Shown in pieces: positions 35,781 through 44,273 of a stretch of DNA of 64,000 nt (positions are counted from its first letter, which is position 1; every line of letters begins with the position of its first letter). The translations under genes were made by a program, and so were the position numbers. The notes below the pieces were generated by a model, which ran no database searches, was not told the origin of the DNA, and saw only the letters and a list, made by a program, of their open reading frames with translations. This DNA is from DAITAZ01 sp036824045 (GTDB taxonomy: Bacteria > Pseudomonadota > Gammaproteobacteria > Burkholderiales > Rhodocyclaceae), in the NCBI GenBank assembly GCA_036824045.1, contig DAITAZ010000004.1, positions 62,001 to 126,000 on the forward strand, read 5' to 3'.

Positions 35781-37031
35781 ATGCAGCCCTATTTCTCGAT
35801 CATCACAACGTCTTATAACTACGGTCGTTTCATCGGCGCAACCATTGAGTCGGTGCTGCGGCAGTCCTGCGATGCTTGGGAACTGATCGTCGTCGACGAC
35901 GCCTCGTCCGACGATTCCTGGCAGGTCATTACGCGCTACACCGATGACCCACGCATCAAGGCTGTACGTTTCGATCGTAACCGTGGCGCGTGCGCAGCCT
36001 ACAACGCAGCGCTTGCCATGGTGACGGGCGAGTTCATTGCCAGCCTTGATTCAGACGATCTCTTCGCTGAGACCAAGCTCGCTCGGCAGCGCCAGTTTCT
36101 GGAAGAAAATCCGGAGGTGGACGTCTGTGCAACCTGGCTTGCCGAGATCGATCGAGCCGGCGAGCCAGTCCCGGCGGACGCCCTGCATTACGTGCCCTGG
36201 TTCAACACTGGGGTGGATCTGAATGACCCCGCCAACTGGGTTTGGCAAAACCGGCTGTGCCATTCCAGCTCGGTGGTGCGCCGTGCGTTGCACGACCAGG
36301 TGGGGCCGTTTCGCGATGACCTGACCTTTACTCCGGACTGGAATTTCTGGCTGCGCGCTCTGGTGGCCGGGGCGCGGTTCGCGGTCATCCGTGAGCCACT
36401 GACCAAGTACAGGAACCATGGCGGCAACATCACTCACCGCAGTCCAGCCAAGACCCTGCTGGAGTATGCGGAAACCAGCGCAACGATTTGGCACCCTTAC
36501 CTGATGCAACAGGGGCGGGAGGACCTGGTCCTGCGCAATATCGAGGGATTCCTGACCCATCATGGGTTTCATGAACTGGAGCGTGCGCAGCGACAGGGCC
36601 TGCTAGACGATGTGCTGGGCGCGTCCGCAGACACCAATGGGATGAAGTTTTGTTCGACTGCCGGGGTTGTGGAGTTGTTGCTGAATCAGCAAGAGGGATG
36701 CGCGCAACTCGCTGCCGATCGGCAACGGATTCAGCGGGAACTGGTGCAGTCTTACGCGACGTGCGACGAAGTGCGGGTGCAAGCCCGGGAGCAGGAGGCT
36801 CGAGCGGCGGCTGCCATGTCGGAACTTTGGGCGGCGGAGCAGGAACTGCTGCTGCGGGGGAGCGAACTGTCGAATGTGGAAAGCGAACTCGCTCGCTACA
36901 AGTCGGAATACGCCGAGTTCGCCGCGGACGCGCTCCGTTTTCGGAAACTGTGCGCCCTGTTCCCGGCTCCGGTGAGGGCCTGGGTGCGCAGAGCGCGTGA
37001 AGCAATGCGAGGCAAATCGGAGGTTCAATGA
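35781..37031 (+). CDS. Family 2 glycosyltransferase with C-terminal coiled coil
   Basis: A 416-residue protein. Residues 1-290 are a GT-A/GT2 domain: FSIITTSYNYGRFIGATIESVL (5-26), VVDDASSDDSW, and the DxD-like LDSDD (89-93), followed by FTPDWNFWLRALVAGARFAV. Residues about 300-390 are rich in Glu/Gln/Ala/Leu with heptad character (QREL..., AAEQELLLRGSELSNVESELARYKSE), predicting a coiled coil, then a basic tail PAPVRAWVRRAREAMRG. The tail is unusual for a simple GT2 and may oligomerise or act as a spacer. No clear ribosome-binding site. The stop overlaps the next gene by ATGA. Confidence 0.88.
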   Translation: MQPYFSIITTSYNYGRFIGATIESVLRQSCDAWELIVVDDASSDDSWQVITRYTDDPRIKAVRFDRNRGACAAYNAALAMVTGEFIASLDSDDLFAETKLARQRQFLEENPEVDVCATWLAEIDRAGEPVPADALHYVPWFNTGVDLNDPANWVWQNRLCHSSSVVRRALHDQVGPFRDDLTFTPDWNFWLRALVAGARFAVIREPLTKYRNHGGNITHRSPAKTLLEYAETSATIWHPYLMQQGREDLVLRNIEGFLTHHGFHELERAQRQGLLDDVLGASADTNGMKFCSTAGVVELLLNQQEGCAQLAADRQRIQRELVQSYATCDEVRVQAREQEARAAAAMSELWAAEQELLLRGSELSNVESELARYKSEYAEFAADALRFRKLCALFPAPVRAWVRRAREAMRGKSEVQ

Positions 37032-38566
37032 GCCTGGCGGAAGAACAGCGGTTGGTTGTGAACGCGGAATGGCTGAGGCAGAACATCGTCGTCTGCATGC
37101 TGTTTTTCAACAAATTGGAGCAGACCATTGAGAGTGCCGAGAGCTTCTTGGCGGCTGGGGTACGTCTGCACTTGCTCAATAATGGTTCCGAGGCTCAGTC
37201 CTTACAGGCATTGCATCGACACTTCGACGCAAATCCACTCGTGACGATTGCGGATGCGGGGGGCAACAAAGGAGTTTCCGGCGGACGGAATCTGCAGATA
37301 CGCGGTACGCGTGAGCCTTGGCTCCTGTTTGTGGACAACGACATTACCGTTGAGTCTCACAACTGGCTGGAGGACTTGGCTGGTGCCATCAACGCTTGCC
37401 CCGAGGCCGAGATCTTTGTGCCCAGGTTGTTCAATAAGCATGAAGATGCGTGGGGCTGGCTATCGGATTTCGTCGTGGATACCCACGGTAACTGTGCCTT
37501 CATGCGCACGGAGCGGCTGTTCGCCAACGCTTTCCCCGGAGGAGCGTCGGTGGTCGCCCGCCGTGTTTTCGAGCGTGTAGGCGAGTACGACGAAGATCTT
37601 TTTGTGGGTTTCGAAGATTTCGAATTGGCGATCCGTGCGTGGAAGCAAGGCCAGCCCCTGCTGGTCCGCAGCGTGGAGGAAATCGTCTTTGTTCATGACC
37701 ACCGCGTTTCCACCGCTGCCGCCGACAAGTCGGCAGCGCTCGTTCGTTACGACACTGGCCATATTGGTCGCTCACATGCGGTGGTGCGCGAGAAGCATGG
37801 CGTTCTGCTCGATCCGAATTTTTCCGAGTGGTTGCAAGAGCAGGTCAAGCAACTCACTGGAGAGGAGATGCTCGAGGTCGATGAGGTTCCCGTGGTGCAG
37901 GGCGGCCATGCCTTGCACGGGCTGACGCTTGTGCCCCGCTGGTGCGGGACGGGACATGTTCGCGTCGTGGTCGATGGTATGGGCGACGACCTGTGGATGC
38001 GACTGCGTGCCCTTAAGCTGGCATGCGACAAGGCGAAACAGGCGGGACTGTCCGTTTGGGTCGAGTTGGTTGGGGCGCCATCCGCCATTGCCGCACAGGC
38101 GGCAAGGCTTGGTTATGCCGACCAACTTGTGGCGGCCCCCGACTGGCTCGCTGGGGGGCGAGCCACGGAGGTTCGGGCGGACGCCGTGTGCTGGTGCGGG
38201 CGCGGACTGCTGACTTCAGAATTCCTGGTGCAGGCAGTTCAGGTTTTGCGCTTTGATCCAGCGATGAAGGGCGCCTTTATTCATCCGGAGCGGATAGTGT
38301 TTGCATCGGCTTTGGGGCAGGGTGTCCAACTGGCGAGGGAAGGACGCTTCGATCCCCTTGAACTGGAAGATGATCCAAGGATGTTCCCCGCATTTCTGGT
38401 TGCGAGTGACGAGTGGGAGGCATTCTGTCGTTCCGGCGCCAGTACCCGGTTTCAATCGCTCCAGGTGGCCATGATGGCGTGGGTGGCACGGAGTGCGGCG
38501 GATGGTGGAGAGCATCGCGCACTGGTCGGAAGTGCGGTGATTCTTGCGCAAGGAGGTGTCGCATGA
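37028..38566 (+). CDS. Family 2 glycosyltransferase with extra C-terminal domain
   Basis: A 512-residue protein. Residues about 18-265 are a GT2 domain: VVCMLFFNKLEQTIESAESFL, LLNNGSE, the DxD-like FVDNDITVE (102-110), then GGASVVARRVFERVGEYDEDLFVGFEDFELAIRA, similar to the rhamnosyltransferase-like group. Residues about 280-512 have no catalytic motif I recognise; the end includes GRGLLTSEFLVQAVQVLRFDP and GAFIHPERIVFA, which could be a degenerate GT-A fold. ATG at 37028 follows GGAGG. It overlaps both neighbours by ATGA, so it belongs to one translational unit from 35781 to 43496. Confidence 0.83.
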   Translation: MSLAEEQRLVVNAEWLRQNIVVCMLFFNKLEQTIESAESFLAAGVRLHLLNNGSEAQSLQALHRHFDANPLVTIADAGGNKGVSGGRNLQIRGTREPWLLFVDNDITVESHNWLEDLAGAINACPEAEIFVPRLFNKHEDAWGWLSDFVVDTHGNCAFMRTERLFANAFPGGASVVARRVFERVGEYDEDLFVGFEDFELAIRAWKQGQPLLVRSVEEIVFVHDHRVSTAAADKSAALVRYDTGHIGRSHAVVREKHGVLLDPNFSEWLQEQVKQLTGEEMLEVDEVPVVQGGHALHGLTLVPRWCGTGHVRVVVDGMGDDLWMRLRALKLACDKAKQAGLSVWVELVGAPSAIAAQAARLGYADQLVAAPDWLAGGRATEVRADAVCWCGRGLLTSEFLVQAVQVLRFDPAMKGAFIHPERIVFASALGQGVQLAREGRFDPLELEDDPRMFPAFLVASDEWEAFCRSGASTRFQSLQVAMMAWVARSAADGGEHRALVGSAVILAQGGVA

Positions 38567-40140
38567 TTCGCGCCCTGCGTGCTCGAGCGTTCCGTGCCTT
38601 GGTGGAGATGTATCTGGCGTTTGAGGTCAGGGTTGCCAGTAAATGGCACCCGGACTACCAGCGGGCGTTTGCCCGTGGCATGTCTGCAGTCAAGCGTCGC
38701 TTGTTTGTCGGTCAGGGTAGCAATTCGTTGTCAAACTGGCTGGACAGTGATGGGGCGCAGAACGCCGTGCTGGCCACCCCAACTTCTGGCGGGTCTTCCC
38801 AGGGAGAGCTCGATCCACTGGCGCAGCGCTTGGCGCTAGTAGCCCAACCACCCTCCGAAGTCGCAACCTGGTTATGGCTGGAGCAGGAGAACTTGAGGTT
38901 GATCGCCCGCCGCGAGGGGCTGGCTGCATTTGACTGGAATCACCTGAAGCTTGTACGCCAGAAGACGGCTGACGGCATCGACCAAAGGGTCAGGGATCTG
39001 CTGACGCAGCACCGATCCGCAGCAGTTGCCAACGTGTTGATATTGCCGTGGCTGAAGCATGGTGGCGCCGACAAGGCCGCAATTGCCTATCTTGAAGTTC
39101 TGGCACGGCGGCTGCCCGGGCGGGTCGTGGCCATCACGACGGAGCCAGGGGAGTCGCCTTGGTTACGGCGAGTGCCTGCGGGGGTGGAGGTGATCGAATG
39201 GGCCAAATTGAGGGCATGGCCAGATGCGACGGCTGCGCTGTGCAATCTCGGCTGGTTCCTGTGCCATCTCCGTCCCGAGGTCATACACGTGATGAACTCC
39301 TGGCTCGGGTGGGAACTCCTGGCCCGGCAGGGGAGGCGGCTGCGGGCCATCAGTCGGGTGTTCGCATCGCTGTTCTGGTATGGGCCCTCCGAGCATGGGC
39401 GACTCCGGGGCTATGCGTCGGAGTACTTGCCTCGGGTGATCGACAAACTCGATGGTGTCTTGACCGACAACGTGACCTTTCCTGTCTTGTTGCAGCATGA
39501 CTACGGCTATTCCGCAGCGCCGTTCCACTGCGTTTGGCATCCAACTGGGTACATCGTCGATCAGCTCTTGGATAAAGGTGATGACCGCGAGCACCTGACG
39601 GTCTTATGGGCCAGCCGATTTGCGCCGGAGAAGAAGATGGATGTGCTTGCGGCAGTCGCCGTCGCCCGCCCTCAGCACCGGTTTCTGGTGTTCGGCGTGG
39701 GAGATGGCCCGCTCTCCGGGTTGGAGCAGTTGTTGGAGACCCTGCGAGGGTTGCCGAATGTGGAGCTGCGTGGCGAGTACGATGGTTTCGAATCGCTACC
39801 GGTCGAGGCGTGCGATGTATTTCTTTATACCTCCTCGTCTGATGGCATGCCCAACGTGGTGATTGAAGCTGCGGCCCATGGTTTGCCGGTGATCGCGCCA
39901 AAAGTGGGAGGCATTGCCGAATTGATCGATGCGGATACGGGATGGCTGATCCCTGATTTTGATCGTGTGGACCAGTATCTCCAGGCGCTTGACGAGGCTG
40001 CGTCGCCAACCGTTCGCGTGCAGCGAGCCGCTGCCGCGCTCGAGCGCGTGCGGGCGCGGCACAGCTTCGCGGCCTTTGAAAGGCACTTGTGTGACGTACC
40101 CGGGTACGTCACAGGCAATCAGGATGGAGCCGCGACTTGA
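38563..40140 (+). CDS. Family 4 glycosyltransferase
   Basis: A 525-residue GT-B enzyme. The first 150 residues are a poorly conserved helical region; residues about 150-340 make the acceptor domain (LILPWLKHGGADKAAIAYLEVL) and 345-510 the donor domain, with VLWASRFAPEKKMDVL and the retaining EX7E-type segment SSDGMPNVVIEAAAHGLPVIAPKVGGIAELI. Sugar and acceptor are unknown. AGGAGG precedes the ATG at 38563, which overlaps the previous stop. Its 3' end contains a 24-base perfect palindrome, and its stop overlaps the TTG start of the next gene. Confidence 0.9.
   Translation: MIRALRARAFRALVEMYLAFEVRVASKWHPDYQRAFARGMSAVKRRLFVGQGSNSLSNWLDSDGAQNAVLATPTSGGSSQGELDPLAQRLALVAQPPSEVATWLWLEQENLRLIARREGLAAFDWNHLKLVRQKTADGIDQRVRDLLTQHRSAAVANVLILPWLKHGGADKAAIAYLEVLARRLPGRVVAITTEPGESPWLRRVPAGVEVIEWAKLRAWPDATAALCNLGWFLCHLRPEVIHVMNSWLGWELLARQGRRLRAISRVFASLFWYGPSEHGRLRGYASEYLPRVIDKLDGVLTDNVTFPVLLQHDYGYSAAPFHCVWHPTGYIVDQLLDKGDDREHLTVLWASRFAPEKKMDVLAAVAVARPQHRFLVFGVGDGPLSGLEQLLETLRGLPNVELRGEYDGFESLPVEACDVFLYTSSSDGMPNVVIEAAAHGLPVIAPKVGGIAELIDADTGWLIPDFDRVDQYLQALDEAASPTVRVQRAAAALERVRARHSFAAFERHLCDVPGYVTGNQDGAAT
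40090..40113. repeat. 24-base perfect palindrome near the end of the glycosyltransferase gene
   Basis: The half-site TGTGACGTACCC is followed directly by its exact reverse complement, with no spacer. It lies in the reading frame of the 38563-40140 gene (encoding CDVPGYVT) and 23 bases before the TTG start of the next gene. A longer perfect palindrome is not seen elsewhere in the window. It could be a protein-binding site or an RNA element; with no loop, a hairpin would have to open the central bases. Confidence 0.6.
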
Positions 40141-43100
40141 CCGCGAACAGTCGATTACGTGCGACAGCGCGGACGTTGTATCACCGCCTTCCTCTTTCTC
40201 AGCAGGCAAAGTGGCGTTTGCGTGAGCGCTTGCAGCCCGTGTCGCAAGTGTTGCGCGAGAACCCGTCGGTCGGGGCGCTCGCAAGAGGCTTGTGGTTGGC
40301 AGCGAAGGGGAATCACGCGGGCGCCAGGGATGAGCGGGACGGGCTGCGGGAACTGGCGCTGAGGAATATCCTCGCGAACCTCGCCGAGCACGCCAAGTGT
40401 CATGGTCAGCCAACGCATTGGATTGCCTTGCCCTTCCTCGCCACTGGCGGGGCCGAGAAGGTCGCGCTCGGCCTGTGTCGGGCCTTGCGGGAGCTCCGCC
40501 CGGATCGGTCGGTCGTGCTGTTGGTCACGGATCGGCGTCTGGTGGCCGAGTCCATGCACATCCCCGAAGGTGTTGCGCTGATCGTCCTCGACGACTACCT
40601 GGGTGGGGACTTGACCTACCCTCGCAAGCAAGCGTTATTGCGCGATCTGTTGGTCGCAGCTCGGCCTCAGTGTTTTCACAATATAAACAGCGAAGTGGCC
40701 TGGCATCTCATCCTTGCCGAGGGGGAGCGGTTAGCCCGGTTTGTGCCCCTGTTCGCCAGCATCTTTGCTTTTCAGTTTGCCCCCGACGGACAGACCAAGA
40801 TCGGGTACGCCGCGTATTTCCTCGCCAAAGGCATGCCGTTTTTGTCCGGTCTGCTCTCCGACAATCGGCGGTTCATCGATGATGCCGCCGCCGAGTATGG
40901 CTTTGGTCCGGAGCTGCGTTCCCGGATGCACGTGCTGTATCAGCCTTGTGCGTTGGTCGATGAGCAAGTGGGAGCGTCGCCCCAGCGCCGGCAAGCCTCG
41001 CCCAATGCCCGCCCCCAGGTTCTGTGGGCGGGTCGCCTGGATGCGGAAAAACGGGTCGATCTATTCCTCGACGTGGTGCGGCGCTGCACCTTCGCGGATT
41101 TCCGGGTGTTCGGCCAGGTTGTTCTGGACGGAGCGGCGATACTGCCGAGTTTGCCCAATCTGAGCTACGAAGGGCCGTTCACTTCGCCGTCCCAGTGGGG
41201 CGAGCGTTTCGAGTTTGACGCATTCTTGTTCACCTCCAAATGGGAAGGCATGCCCAACATCCTGCTTGAGGCGGGAGCGCTGGGTATTCCGATCGTTGCG
41301 CCAACAGTCGGGGGAGTGGGCGAACTGATCACCGCCGAGACGGGCTACCCGCTGCCCGAGCGACCGACGGCCGATGATTATGAGCAGGCGCTGCGGGCGA
41401 TTGTGGCTGATCCGGAAGGTGCGCAACGGCGGGCGGCGAGCCTGTCAAAGTGTCTCGGCGAACGGCATCGCTGGTCTCAGTTTGTGCGGGCCGTGGCCGC
41501 CGTGCCGGGTTATGGCGCAACCCCCGCCTCTCACCGACAGGCCGCGGTGGCACCGGGGGGGCATCCCCAAGTATCGGTGATCGTGCCCTGCTATAACCAA
41601 GGCCGATATCTTTACGAGAGCGTGAGTTCCCTGTTGGTTGCCTGCCATGTCCCGATGGAGATCATCCTGGTGGACGATGGCAGCACGGATCCCAGGACGG
41701 AGCGCTTCCTGGTGGAGGCTGAAGCACTGGCGCCCGGCGTCGTGCGGGTGCTTCGCAAGACAAATGGTGGCTTGTCAAGCGCACGGAATGCGGGGCTGGA
41801 GCTTGCTCGTGGCGAGTTCATCCAGTTTCTGGATGCGGATGACCTGGTTGCGCCAGGCAAGATTGACGCGCAGGTGGCGCAGTTGATGTTGTCTCAAGCG
41901 CTGGATGTCTCAGTCTGTAATTTTCTGTTGTGTGACGAGTCGCGGAGCCATTTCTCCAAGCCTGACGAGGCCATCGCCCGCTTTGACATGAGTCTGGAGG
42001 ATTTCCTCTACCGCTGGGAGCGTGGCTTCTCGGTGCCTATCCACTGCGGTTTGTTCCGCAGACGGGTCCTCGGGGATATACGCTTCGACACCCACGCCCG
42101 TGCCAAGGAAGACTGGCTTTTCTGGACCTCGCTCGCCCTGGCCGGGGTGTCCTTCGGGTACATCCACGGTCACTGGGCCATCTACCGGCAACACGAAGGC
42201 AGCATGCGTCGCTCCTACGTCAATATGGGACGATCCTGGCTGCAGGCCGGACTCAAGATCGAGGCAATGCTGGGCGGGCGGGAGCCCCTGTTCTTCGAGT
42301 CGGTCGTTTCGTGGTTTGAGCAGTGCTATCGGGCGAATCCCGCTTATCGGGAAGAGGTGGCGAGTTTGCAGGCGGCAGCGCCAGCAACTGCCGCTACAGC
42401 CGCGATTCCGAGTGATTCCATCGCCCCGGTGGTTGGCAGCGAGGGGCTGGCGGAGCGGGTGCTGGAACGCCTTCGGTCTGTCGGGCCGGTTTCAGGGGCG
42501 CCGCTGATTTCGGTGGTGATCCCGGTCTACAACCACTTTGATCACCTGGAAGAGTGTTTGACTTCCCTGGCCGGGCAAGGCCGGGTGTCGCTGGAGCTCG
42601 TCTGCGTGGATGATGCTTCTCCGGATGATCGGGTGCGCCAGTTGATGCGTGCGCTGAGCGACCGTCTGCCTCATCTCAAGGTGATCATGCAGCCCGTCAA
42701 CCGGGGGATCAGTCGTTCTCAGAATGACGCGGTGGCGGTGGCAACGGGAGAGTTCGTCGCTTTCCTTGATTGCGACGATGCGCTGGTGCCGGGTGCGCTG
42801 GAGGTCTTGGCGGGGTGCGTTCAGGATCATCCGGATGTGGATTACTTCTTCACGGATCGGCTTGACGTGGATGAGGCGGGCCGCGTGGTGCGGACAGCCC
42901 GCTACGGCGGCTACGATAACTTGCACTTTCGTGGGCAGGAACACATCCGCGCGGATCTGCTCGATGGAATGGTGGCCTCCCATCTCAAGGTCATCCGCCG
43001 CTCGGCTTACGTGGAAGCGGGGGGCTGCGACGACGCTTTCTCGGGTGTCCAGGACTGGGCGCTGGCGCTGGCGATTGCGCAACGGGGCAAACTGCATTAC

Positions 43101-43496
43101 GTGAATCAACCCCTGTACCGCCACCGGGTGCACGCCCAGTCCGTCACGCGCAGCGACAGTGTTGCGCAATTCCGGAAAAGCAATGTCCTCCGTCGCCGCT
43201 ATGGCGAGCGATGGCTGCGCAATCCAGGGTTTGAGGCGGACATCGCTCCACAACAGGTGTTCGCGCGGGACGATTTTCCGGTGTCGCTGGCCCAGCTCAA
43301 AGCCGTGTGGCAGGGCGGTGTTCGCTGCGTCGCGGATCTGTCCGGGCGGCAGGATGTCTCGCGCAGTAATTTCCTGCGCGAATTCAATTCGTATTTTGAT
43401 GAAATTCGTTGGGATGATCCGGCCGTGCCGGCGTCTCTATTGGGATACCTGTGGTCCGACGCGATCCTGGTGCCTGGGGTGCCAGCGAGGTCGTAA
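40137..43496 (+). CDS. Tri-modular glycosyltransferase: GT4 plus two GT2 domains
   Basis: A 1119-residue fusion. Residues about 90-460 are a GT4 domain (WIALPFLATGGAEKVALGL; VLWAGRLDAEKRVDLFL near 293; KWEGMPNILLEAGALGIPIVAPTVGG near 363). Residues about 477-750 are a first GT2 domain (VSVIVPCYNQGRYLYESV; LDADD near 568), and about 785-1060 a second (ISVVIPVYNHFDHLEECL; LDCDD near 877). All three catalytic signatures look intact, so the protein may add three sugars, or two kinds repeatedly. Translation begins at TTG (40137), overlapping the previous TGA, with GGAG 8 bases upstream. Single-domain relatives are about 300-400 residues; this is a genuine fusion without frame breaks. Confidence 0.9.
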   Translation: MTANSRLRATARTLYHRLPLSQQAKWRLRERLQPVSQVLRENPSVGALARGLWLAAKGNHAGARDERDGLRELALRNILANLAEHAKCHGQPTHWIALPFLATGGAEKVALGLCRALRELRPDRSVVLLVTDRRLVAESMHIPEGVALIVLDDYLGGDLTYPRKQALLRDLLVAARPQCFHNINSEVAWHLILAEGERLARFVPLFASIFAFQFAPDGQTKIGYAAYFLAKGMPFLSGLLSDNRRFIDDAAAEYGFGPELRSRMHVLYQPCALVDEQVGASPQRRQASPNARPQVLWAGRLDAEKRVDLFLDVVRRCTFADFRVFGQVVLDGAAILPSLPNLSYEGPFTSPSQWGERFEFDAFLFTSKWEGMPNILLEAGALGIPIVAPTVGGVGELITAETGYPLPERPTADDYEQALRAIVADPEGAQRRAASLSKCLGERHRWSQFVRAVAAVPGYGATPASHRQAAVAPGGHPQVSVIVPCYNQGRYLYESVSSLLVACHVPMEIILVDDGSTDPRTERFLVEAEALAPGVVRVLRKTNGGLSSARNAGLELARGEFIQFLDADDLVAPGKIDAQVAQLMLSQALDVSVCNFLLCDESRSHFSKPDEAIARFDMSLEDFLYRWERGFSVPIHCGLFRRRVLGDIRFDTHARAKEDWLFWTSLALAGVSFGYIHGHWAIYRQHEGSMRRSYVNMGRSWLQAGLKIEAMLGGREPLFFESVVSWFEQCYRANPAYREEVASLQAAAPATAATAAIPSDSIAPVVGSEGLAERVLERLRSVGPVSGAPLISVVIPVYNHFDHLEECLTSLAGQGRVSLELVCVDDASPDDRVRQLMRALSDRLPHLKVIMQPVNRGISRSQNDAVAVATGEFVAFLDCDDALVPGALEVLAGCVQDHPDVDYFFTDRLDVDEAGRVVRTARYGGYDNLHFRGQEHIRADLLDGMVASHLKVIRRSAYVEAGGCDDAFSGVQDWALALAIAQRGKLHYVNQPLYRHRVHAQSVTRSDSVAQFRKSNVLRRRYGERWLRNPGFEADIAPQQVFARDDFPVSLAQLKAVWQGGVRCVADLSGRQDVSRSNFLREFNSYFDEIRWDDPAVPASLLGYLWSDAILVPGVPARS

Positions 43497-43596
43497 GTCG
43501 AGGGGGCGTCGGGCTTGAGCGGGCTTTGCTGTGAGGTTCGTTGCAGGTTCGGCCAGCTTCCTGACGCTGAGGCGTGAGTACTTTGGATTGAGGCAG

Positions 43597-44241
43597 ATGA
43601 ACGACACTGATCGACCCGGAATCGTCAAATGGCTTCCGCCTGTAATGGCTGAATGGCGGGAACAGAGGAAAGCACGCGCCTCCATCGAGCGGGCACGGCG
43701 CCGCCTGTTGGGCGTCGACAAGCTGCACCTGGCGTGTGGGGGAAACCTGCTCGAGGGGTGGGGCAATGTGGATTTGTCCGGAGATGACTCAGTCATCGCA
43801 CTGGATCTGACGCTTCCGTTGCCGGTGTCCGATGGAGTGATCCGCTTTGTGTACAGTGAGCACTTTATTGAGCATCTTGATTTCGACGAGGTGCGGCGTT
43901 TCCTTACCGAGTGTTTCCGGGTCATGGTGTCTGGCGGGGTGATCCGCCTTTCAACACCGGATTTGCGCAAGGTGGTCGACGAGTATTTGGCCAAGCGCCT
44001 TGACGAGTGGCGGGACGTAGGCTGGTTACCCGCCACCGCTTGCCGGCTTGTCAATGAGGGACTGCGCTCCTGGGGGCACAAGTTCGTTTATGACGCTGAT
44101 GAATTACGCAAATTACTGGAAGACGTCGGGTTCGTTCAGGTCACCGCCGTGGCTTGGCGCGAGAGCGCACACCCCGAACTTTCGGGGCTTGAGTGCCGCC
44201 CGTTTCATGGTGAGTTGGTCGTTGAGGCGACACGTCCCTGA
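43597..44241 (+). CDS. SAM-dependent methyltransferase of a polysaccharide locus
   Basis: A 214-residue class I methyltransferase. Seen: the SAM loop KLHLACGGNLLEGWGNVDL (about 42-60), the hinge LPLPVSDGVIRFVYSEHFIEHLDFDE, and FRVMVSGGVIRLSTPDL, typical of predicted methyltransferases in surface-polysaccharide clusters; it lacks a membrane segment. It could methylate a sugar of the repeat or cap the chain end. The start is uncertain: ATG at 43597 has GAGG very close by, while GTG at 43531 would add 22 residues. It follows the 1119-residue transferase by 100 bases. Confidence 0.8.
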   Translation: MNDTDRPGIVKWLPPVMAEWREQRKARASIERARRRLLGVDKLHLACGGNLLEGWGNVDLSGDDSVIALDLTLPLPVSDGVIRFVYSEHFIEHLDFDEVRRFLTECFRVMVSGGVIRLSTPDLRKVVDEYLAKRLDEWRDVGWLPATACRLVNEGLRSWGHKFVYDADELRKLLEDVGFVQVTAVAWRESAHPELSGLECRPFHGELVVEATRP

Positions 44242-44273
44242 GATGGAACGAGAGGTTTCGGGGAGGATGCGGC

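Noticed and set aside
40090..40113. Reading the palindrome as a CRP site
   Set aside because: Outer TGTGA and TCACA are present, but 14 bases separate them instead of 6, so it does not match a CRP or FNR operator.
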